Source: Betaproteobacteria bacterium
Lineage (GTDB): Bacteria; Pseudomonadota; Gammaproteobacteria; Burkholderiales; SG8-39
Assembly (NCBI GenBank): GCA_947467435.1
Contig: CANIIA010000007.1
Coordinates: 1 to 56,829 of the forward strand
DNA length: 56,829 nucleotides
Direction of reading: 5' to 3'
The number at the start of each line of letters is the position of its first letter. The first letter of the stretch is position 1. The notes under the pieces are model-generated. The model searched no databases. It was not told the origin of the DNA and saw nothing but the letters and a program-made list of their open reading frames with translations. This document shows, piece by piece, positions 50,595-56,829 of the stretch. The position numbers and the translations under genes were made by a program.

Positions 50595-51355
50595 ATACCT
50601 TGTTACAAGCCGACGGCATCAGTAAACGTTTTGGTGGTATTCAATCACTACGCCAGGTTTCATTTCATATTCAGCGCGGTGAAATCTATGGCCTGATTGG
50701 TCCGAATGGTGCTGGCAAAACCACGCTATTTAATGTGCTCACCGGCTTATACACCCCTGAGGCGGGTGCATTTGTATTGTCGGGTCGTTCGTTGCGAGGG
50801 TTGGCGCCACACGAGATTGCCGCAGCGGGGATTGCGCGTACGTTTCAAAATATTCGATTGTTTGCTGGGTTATCAGCGCTTGAAAACGTCATGATCGGCC
50901 GACATGTACGCACGCAGGCTGGTGTCCTGGGCGCTGTTTTTCGTACCCGTGCAACGCGTCAAGAAGAGCGCGAGATTGAAGCGGCTGCGCATGCTTGGTT
51001 AGATTACGTTGGGATTGCCGCGCAAGCTAATGCACGCGCAGGCAGTTTGCCGTACGGCGATCAACGTCGATTAGAGATTGCGCGCGCCTTGGCCACTGAA
51101 CCGAGCTTACTCACGCTTGATGAACCTGCCGCGGGGATGAATGCGACCGAAACCCGCACGTTAGCTACGCTCATCCAGCGCATTCGATCTGATGGCTACA
51201 CGGTACTACTCATCGAGCACGATATGTCATTGGTCATGCGTTTATGCGATCGCGTGTTGGTGTTAGATCAAGGCGAACGGATTGCTGAAGGCATCCCCAG
51301 CGATATACAACGTGATCCGCGTGTGATTGCCGCCTATTTGGGTGGTGCAGAATGA
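50591..51355 (+). CDS. livG: Branched-chain amino acid ABC transporter ATP-binding protein LivG
   Basis: This ABC ATPase has 254 residues from ATG 50591. Walker A is GPNGAGKTT (about 38-46), the LivG-typical IARTFQNIRLFAGLSALENVMIGRH follows, then a signature-like loop LPYGDQRRLEIARALA and Walker B LLTLDEPAAGMN. The D-loop with AAGMN is typical of LivG. It overlaps its neighbours by ATGA on both sides. Confidence 0.96.
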   Translation: MNTLLQADGISKRFGGIQSLRQVSFHIQRGEIYGLIGPNGAGKTTLFNVLTGLYTPEAGAFVLSGRSLRGLAPHEIAAAGIARTFQNIRLFAGLSALENVMIGRHVRTQAGVLGAVFRTRATRQEEREIEAAAHAWLDYVGIAAQANARAGSLPYGDQRRLEIARALATEPSLLTLDEPAAGMNATETRTLATLIQRIRSDGYTVLLIEHDMSLVMRLCDRVLVLDQGERIAEGIPSDIQRDPRVIAAYLGGAE

Positions 51356-52071
51356 GCCTGTTGGTGGTGAAAGGGCTGCAAGTGCAGTATGGCGGGATCC
51401 GTGCGGTACAAGGTATTGACTTCGCGGTGTCGGCCGGCGAATGTGTGGCGCTGATTGGTGCCAACGGCGCAGGAAAAAGTAGCACCCTAAAAGCCCTGAG
51501 TGGTTTGGTGTCGGTCGCTGGTGGCACCATTCATTTTGATCAGATGTTATTAAATTCGTTGCCAGCGTTTGAGCGCGCTCGCAAAGGCTTAGTGATGGTG
51601 CCTGAAGGACGGGGCATTTTTGCCAACCTGCGTGTCGATGAAAATATGCAGATGGGCGCTTATGCACGATCGGATCGTGATGCCGTTCAACGTGACGCAC
51701 AACATTTGCTGCGCGTTTTCCCGCGTTTAGCCGAGCGACAAGATCAGCTTGCTGGCACGCTCTCGGGTGGTGAACAGCAAATGCTCGCGATGGCGCGCGC
51801 GTTGATGAGCCGTCCCAGACTATTGTTGCTCGATGAACCCAGTATGGGATTAGCGCCGCAAATGGTGACGCAAATTTTTTCGGTGATCCGCACCTTGATT
51901 GAACAAGGGATGACGTTATTGCTGGTTGAACAAAACGCACGCTTAGCGCTTCAAATTTCGCATCGCGCTTACGTCATGGAAAGTGGCCGCATAACGCTGG
52001 CTGAAAGTGCCGATGTATTGCGCGACGATCCGCGGGTTCGCCAAGCGTATCTAGGCGAACCTGCAAATTAA
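51352..52071 (+). CDS. livF: Branched-chain amino acid ABC transporter ATP-binding protein LivF
   Basis: This is the second ABC ATPase, 239 residues. Walker A is GANGAGKSS (about 36-44), followed by the LivF stretch GLVMVPEGRGIFANLRVDENMQMGAY. The ABC signature is LSGGEQQMLAMARALM and Walker B is LLLLDEPSMGLAP. It is the last gene of the Liv operon and converges, with a 7-bp gap, on the ferredoxin reductase gene. Confidence 0.96.
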   Translation: MSLLVVKGLQVQYGGIRAVQGIDFAVSAGECVALIGANGAGKSSTLKALSGLVSVAGGTIHFDQMLLNSLPAFERARKGLVMVPEGRGIFANLRVDENMQMGAYARSDRDAVQRDAQHLLRVFPRLAERQDQLAGTLSGGEQQMLAMARALMSRPRLLLLDEPSMGLAPQMVTQIFSVIRTLIEQGMTLLLVEQNARLALQISHRAYVMESGRITLAESADVLRDDPRVRQAYLGEPAN

Positions 52072-52078
52072 ATTGACC

Positions 52079-53098
52079 TTACCGCGCCAGGTCGGCTGCG
52101 GTGGTGAAGCTGTCTGCGTAAAACGCCGCTTCGGGTAGTTTGCACTGTGCAATGAAATCACGCTGTGCCGCTTCGACCATGACGGGCACACCGCAGGCAT
52201 ACACTTCATAGGCAGAGAGATCCGGAAAATCTTGCATCACAGCCTGATGGACAAATCCGGTTCTGCCATGCCAAGCGTCTTCTAGTGTGGCTTCAGAGAT
52301 GACTGGCACATAACGTAGCTTGCCTTGTGCAGCCCATGTCTCTGCGAGCTGATGCATATATAAATCGTGGGGTCGCCGTCCACCCCAGTACAGCACGGCT
52401 GGACGTTGAATGTTTTTTTCTTGCATATGTTCGATGATGGCTTTGATCGGGGCAAACCCTGTGCCCGAGGCCACAAAGATGATGGGATGCTGATTTTCTT
52501 CACGCAGAAAAAATGTTCCCATCGGCGCTTCAAAACGCAGGATATCTTTTTCTTTTAATTTGCTAAACACATGGTCAGTAAATTGGCCGCCGGGGACATG
52601 ACGCACATGAATTTCAATAAAGCCATCGGCATGCGGTGCGTTGGCCATCGAAAAACTACGTCGCGTGCCATCACGCAAAATAAAATCGAGGTACTGCCCA
52701 GCAAAAAACTTGAGTGTTTCATTGGCCGGTAGTTTGAGTTCGAGTCGAATCACATCGTCGGCGAGGCGCTCGAGTTTTTGTACGCGACACGGCAAGGTTT
52801 TGATTTGAATATCGCCGCTGCCAATGACCCGCGCATCGATAGTAAGATCGCTGCAGGCAGTTGCTTGGCAAAATAGCGCTTTACCAGCGGCCCGCTCCTC
52901 GAGGGTGAGGGCCTTTTCTTGAAATTGCTGGCCGTGATCGACCTGGCCTTGCACCACTGTGCCTTTACACGCGCCGCATGCGCCGGTTTTACAGCCGTAC
53001 GGTAGCACCAGCTGTTGGCGCAACGCAGCGGTGAGGATGGCTTCACCCGCGGCAACTTGAAACGTTTGGCCAGTTTTAGAAATTGTGACGGTATACAT
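52079..53098 (-). CDS. 2Fe-2S ferredoxin / FAD / NAD(P)H reductase (CDP-6-deoxy-glucoseen reductase-like)
   Basis: This electron-transfer flavoprotein has 339 residues from ATG 53098. The N-terminal plant-type 2Fe-2S domain (about 1-90) has CKTGACGACKGTVV and a fourth cysteine in LFCQA. The FAD domain has RSFSMANAPH (RxYSxAN-like), and the NAD(P) domain has FVASGTGFAPIKAIIE. Betaproteobacteria commonly carry this gene under the AscD-like name, but the same layout serves oxygenase reductases. It could supply electrons to the Rieske oxygenase at 41127, although they are not adjacent. It is divergent from the SDR gene by 22 bp. Confidence 0.92.
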   Translation of the reverse strand: MYTVTISKTGQTFQVAAGEAILTAALRQQLVLPYGCKTGACGACKGTVVQGQVDHGQQFQEKALTLEERAAGKALFCQATACSDLTIDARVIGSGDIQIKTLPCRVQKLERLADDVIRLELKLPANETLKFFAGQYLDFILRDGTRRSFSMANAPHADGFIEIHVRHVPGGQFTDHVFSKLKEKDILRFEAPMGTFFLREENQHPIIFVASGTGFAPIKAIIEHMQEKNIQRPAVLYWGGRRPHDLYMHQLAETWAAQGKLRYVPVISEATLEDAWHGRTGFVHQAVMQDFPDLSAYEVYACGVPVMVEAAQRDFIAQCKLPEAAFYADSFTTAADLAR

Positions 53099-53120
53099 GA
53101 GGCCTTCGTAAAATAGGCGG

Positions 53121-54032
53121 ATGGAAACTCCACACCGCATGTTAATCGTTGGCTATGGCGATATTGCACGCCGTGTTGCAGCTCGCTTGCCGGTGGGTAC
53201 CGAGGTGCGATCGATATCGCGCAGCCAAGGCGCCGACTTAGATCAACCCACGACACTGCACGCGTTTACAGGCGGGTCGGATGAGGTGGTTTTACATACC
53301 GCACCACCACCATCCACGGGCCTCACCGACACAAGAACCACGCACTTGCTAGCCCTGCTGAGTGCGGCAGCAATTCTACCAAGGCGTGTCGTTTATATCA
53401 GCACCTCTGGTGTGTATGGGGACTGTGCTGGTGCGTGGATAGATGAAACAGCGCCGTTGCATCCGCAAACGCCGCGGGCGGTTCGGCGTGTCGATGCAGA
53501 AGCGCAACTGACCGATTGGTGTCTACAGCATCGAGTCCAACTGACCATTTTGCGTACGCCAGGAATTTATGCGCTTTCGCGATTACCGCTCGTGCGTTTG
53601 TTACAAGGCACGCCGGTGTTATGCGAAGCTGATGATGTGTACACCAATCACATTCACGCGGATGATCTGGCCACGATATGTTTGCACGCCATGCAACGAC
53701 AAACGCGCCCCGGGGTATACAACGCCAGTGATGACTCGACGTTAAAAATGGGCGCGTATATGGCGCGCGTTGCCGAGCGCTTTGGTTTGCCATTACCGCC
53801 ACAGATTCCGCGCGATCTAGCGGCTGTACGTATCGCGGCTCCGTTGCTATCGTTTATGCGCGAATCGCGACGCTTGAAAAACACGCGCCTCAAGCACGGT
53901 CTGGGGATCGAACTGCGCTATCCTGCGGTCGAGGATTTTTTGGCGCAATTGGAACCACACGCCATCCAAGCTGCGCTGACCCAGGCGCGACTGCAACTGG
54001 CCACTTTGGCACAAGGATCGATCGATGCGTAG
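53121..54032 (+). CDS. NAD(P)-dependent SDR epimerase, YeeZ-like
   Basis: This extended short-chain dehydrogenase-fold protein has 303 residues. The nucleotide-binding loop is MLIVGYGDIARRVAARL (about 7-23). VVYISTSGVYGDCAGAWIDE resembles the active-site strand with Ser/Tyr of sugar-nucleotide epimerases, and GVYNASDDSTLKMG is typical of YeeZ-like proteins. The substrate is unknown. Its 3' end overlaps the dsbD start by eight bases. Confidence 0.87.
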   Translation: METPHRMLIVGYGDIARRVAARLPVGTEVRSISRSQGADLDQPTTLHAFTGGSDEVVLHTAPPPSTGLTDTRTTHLLALLSAAAILPRRVVYISTSGVYGDCAGAWIDETAPLHPQTPRAVRRVDAEAQLTDWCLQHRVQLTILRTPGIYALSRLPLVRLLQGTPVLCEADDVYTNHIHADDLATICLHAMQRQTRPGVYNASDDSTLKMGAYMARVAERFGLPLPPQIPRDLAAVRIAAPLLSFMRESRRLKNTRLKHGLGIELRYPAVEDFLAQLEPHAIQAALTQARLQLATLAQGSIDA

Positions 54033-55872
54033 TTTCACGCGATGGCTAGGAGTGGTCTGTTTGCTCACGATGAGCATGATCTGTGGCGTGCAGGCCGACG
54101 ATCTTCTTGAACCGGAAAAAGCCTTTCGCCCCAGCCTACATCGCATCGATGCAAACACGCTTGAAGTGCGGTTTGTCATCGAAAAAGGGTATTACCTTTA
54201 TCGCGATCGCTTAAAATTTTCTTTGGGTCCACAAAGTACGCAGTCGTTTGTGCTGGGTATGGCACAACTACCGGCAGGAATACGTAAGCAAGATGAATTT
54301 TTTGGCGCGGTGGATATTTACCGCCAGTCAGTGAATATTCGATTACCTATCAGCGCCAAAGATAGCAACGCCAGTCGCGTGCATTTAATTGTCAACGCGC
54401 AAGGCTGCGCCGACGTGGGCGTTTGCTATACCCCCATTGATACTCCCTTGAGCATTGCTTGGACGGCATCCAGCGGTGATGTCATAACACCGAGTACGTT
54501 GACGACGGAATCCACATCCGCAACGCGCACGATCGTCCCGGCGATCAGCGCCAATGATTTCGATATCGCTGCGTTGTTTCGTTCAGAAAGTAAAACCTGG
54601 GTGCTCGCGAGTTTTTTTGGTTTTGGTTTGTTGCTCGCGTTTACGCCTTGTGTGCTGCCGATGTTGCCGATCTTATCGGGCATCATTGTTGGCGAGGGTC
54701 GTGCTTTAGGTAAAACACGCGCTGCGTTGCTTTCTGTGAGTTATGTCTTAGGGATGGCGCTGGCGTATGCCTGCGCTGGCGTACTGGCTGCGTTGTCTGG
54801 GTCGCTGTTATCCACCGCGCTACAAAATCCGTGGGTCTTAGGCGGATTTGCTTTGGTGTTTGTGTGGTTGGCGCTATCGATGTTTGGTGTGCATGAACTG
54901 CAATTACCCGGATTTTTGCATCATCGTTTACACGGTGCGCACGGCAAACTCAAAGGTGGACGCATTGCTTCTGTGGCAGCGATGGGTGCATTGTCTGCGT
55001 TGATTGTGAGTCCATGCGTGGCTGCGCCACTAGCCGGTGCGCTGCTCTACATCAGTCAATCGCGTGATGTATGGATGGGTGCGGCAGCATTGTTTGCGAT
55101 GGCCTTGGGCATGGGTGTTCCATTAATTGCTGTCGGTGTTTCTGAAGGCGCATTATTGCCACGCAGTGGTCCGTGGATGAATAACGTCAAGGCTGTATTT
55201 GGTGTGCTGTTGCTTGGTGTGGCCATTTGGATTGTCACGCCGGTTATCCCAACGTTGACGATGATGTTGGCTTGGGGTGCGTTATTGATTGGTTGCGCGA
55301 TTTTTTTACGCGCGATCGATCCCTTACCTACCCATGCGCACGGTATGTCGCGTTTAGCAAAAACGGTGGGCGTGGTTTTGTTGTTGGCTGGCGTCGCGGT
55401 TGTACTCGGTGGATTTAGTGGGGCGAGCGATCCGCTACGACCCTTAGCGGGATTGCGCGCCGCGTTGAGTGGATCGCCAACAGCCCCTGTCACGAAAATC
55501 CAATTTGAACGCATTGAAAGTATCCAAGCGCTTGAACAACGCTTACGCACCGAAGCATCGCAACCCAAGCCGCGGGTAGTGATGCTCGATTTTTATGCAG
55601 ATTGGTGCGTGACGTGCAAACAAATGGAAACCAACACCTTGAGCGACCCGCGCGTGAAAGCACAGCTCGATCGCCTGTTGCTCTTACAAGTGGATGTCAC
55701 CGCGAATCAAGCAACGCATCAAGCGTTACTTAAACGCTTTTCGTTGTTTGGCCCACCCGGCATTATTTTTTTGGATGCGCAAGGCAAAGAAATACCCGCG
55801 CTTCGGGTGATTGGTTTTCAAACTGCTGAAGAATTTTTGCGCGTGTTGACGCGCGTCGTGGCGAGCAGTTAA
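54025..55872 (+). CDS. dsbD: Thiol:disulfide interchange protein DsbD
   Basis: DsbD passes electrons from cytosolic thioredoxin to periplasmic DsbC/DsbG and cytochrome c maturation. It has 615 residues. A signal peptide ends near GVQA. The periplasmic alpha domain carries C128 and C134 (GCADVGVCYTP). The membrane beta domain (about 190-470) has FTPCVLPMLPILSGI and VSPCVAAPLAG. The C-terminal thioredoxin-like gamma domain has DWCVTCK with C528 and C531. All three disulfide pairs are intact. It overlaps the upstream SDR gene and may support the c-type cytochromes of this organism. Confidence 0.96.
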   Translation: MRSFTRWLGVVCLLTMSMICGVQADDLLEPEKAFRPSLHRIDANTLEVRFVIEKGYYLYRDRLKFSLGPQSTQSFVLGMAQLPAGIRKQDEFFGAVDIYRQSVNIRLPISAKDSNASRVHLIVNAQGCADVGVCYTPIDTPLSIAWTASSGDVITPSTLTTESTSATRTIVPAISANDFDIAALFRSESKTWVLASFFGFGLLLAFTPCVLPMLPILSGIIVGEGRALGKTRAALLSVSYVLGMALAYACAGVLAALSGSLLSTALQNPWVLGGFALVFVWLALSMFGVHELQLPGFLHHRLHGAHGKLKGGRIASVAAMGALSALIVSPCVAAPLAGALLYISQSRDVWMGAAALFAMALGMGVPLIAVGVSEGALLPRSGPWMNNVKAVFGVLLLGVAIWIVTPVIPTLTMMLAWGALLIGCAIFLRAIDPLPTHAHGMSRLAKTVGVVLLLAGVAVVLGGFSGASDPLRPLAGLRAALSGSPTAPVTKIQFERIESIQALEQRLRTEASQPKPRVVMLDFYADWCVTCKQMETNTLSDPRVKAQLDRLLLLQVDVTANQATHQALLKRFSLFGPPGIIFLDAQGKEIPALRVIGFQTAEEFLRVLTRVVASS

Positions 55873-55881
55873 ACGCATACG

Positions 55882-55898
55882 CACGCCAAAACGGCGTG
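55882..55898. other. Short inverted repeat between convergent dsbD and the glycine-rich gene
   Basis: CACGCC and GGCGTG form a 6-bp stem around AAAAC in the 32-bp spacer between convergent genes. There is no T-run, so it is at best a weak shared terminator. Confidence 0.3.
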
Positions 55899-55904
55899 GT
55901 TGAT

Positions 55905-56707
<803 letters not shown>

Positions 56708-56708
<1 letters not shown>

Positions 56709-56829
56709 CAGAGTGCCGGAACTTCATACATCCCACTGGCTTTGAGTAAGCCGAGCAGTGCTTTGATGTGGACGGTTTGCGCATCGACCAGGGCGATTTC
56801 TTTATCGCGCCAATCGGTGAGCGATTCGA
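56708..56829 (-). CDS. C-terminal end of an unidentified protein (5' part outside the window)
   Basis: Only the last 39 residues are visible, reading ESLTDWRDKEIALVDAQTVHIKALL... and ending MYEVPAL before a TGA at 56708-56710. The helical, heptad-like pattern with LVDAQ resembles the C-terminal helices of TolC-type outer-membrane efflux proteins, but the fragment is too short to decide. The stop overlaps the start of the glycine-rich gene (TGATG), so the two form an operon. Confidence 0.55.

Overview
This 56.8 kb window is the replication-origin region of a betaproteobacterium, most likely of the order Burkholderiales. The evidence is the order dnaA / rpmH-rnpA-yidD-yidC-mnmE, then mnmG-rsmG-parA-parB directly followed by atpIBEFHAGDC, together with GTP-type PEP carboxykinase and several Bug-type periplasmic receptors, a family that is expanded in Burkholderiales. 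Base composition looks close to balanced (slightly GC-rich). I cannot name the family or genus. No tRNA, rRNA, CRISPR array, transposase or phage gene was found, and no gene-free stretch exceeds 300 bases.

Layout. (1) 1-5407: the 5' part of dnaA (minus strand), a 241-bp dnaA-rpmH spacer with one perfect DnaA box and the rpmH promoter, then the ribosome / RNase P / membrane-insertion / tRNA-modification run rpmH-rnpA-yidD-yidC-mnmE. (2) 5567-16966: a metabolic and transport block placed between mnmE and mnmG. It holds pckG, a class III aminotransferase, a TAXI-TRAP receptor with its fused permease, an MFS exporter, two divergent enolase-superfamily sugar-acid enzymes and a Bug receptor. (3) 16991-21327: a terminator, two parS sites, then mnmG-rsmG-parA-parB. 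(4) 21332-28461: the full F1Fo ATP synthase operon behind a good sigma70-type promoter, followed by a HAD phosphatase and a TauE/SafE permease. (5) 30187-42443: a catabolic region. A class III CoA-transferase runs into a large divergon. A GntR/FCD regulator sits in the middle. Leftward lie a glyoxylate-type aminotransferase, Bug receptor, enoyl-CoA hydratase homologue, second Bug receptor, azlC and azlD. Rightward lie a FAD/4Fe-4S 2-hydroxyacid dehydrogenase, a DUF1989 protein and a Rieske oxygenase. (6) 42508-56829: a UPF0149 protein, lgt, an EamA permease, ilvD, a cytochrome c, a complete LivKHMGF-type ABC operon, a 2Fe-2S ferredoxin reductase, a YeeZ-like epimerase, dsbD, a glycine-rich secreted protein, and the 3' end of a gene running off the window.

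The housekeeping parts are conventional. The most interesting unit is the GntR-centred divergon at 31.4-42.4 kb. Related half-sites (TTTGTA / TGCAAA) sit next to both divergent start regions, and the gene content suggests uptake and oxidative breakdown of an unidentified, probably nitrogen-containing carboxylate. Its substrate cannot be read from the sequence. All calls come from reading the translated sequence and recalling families; no database search was run.
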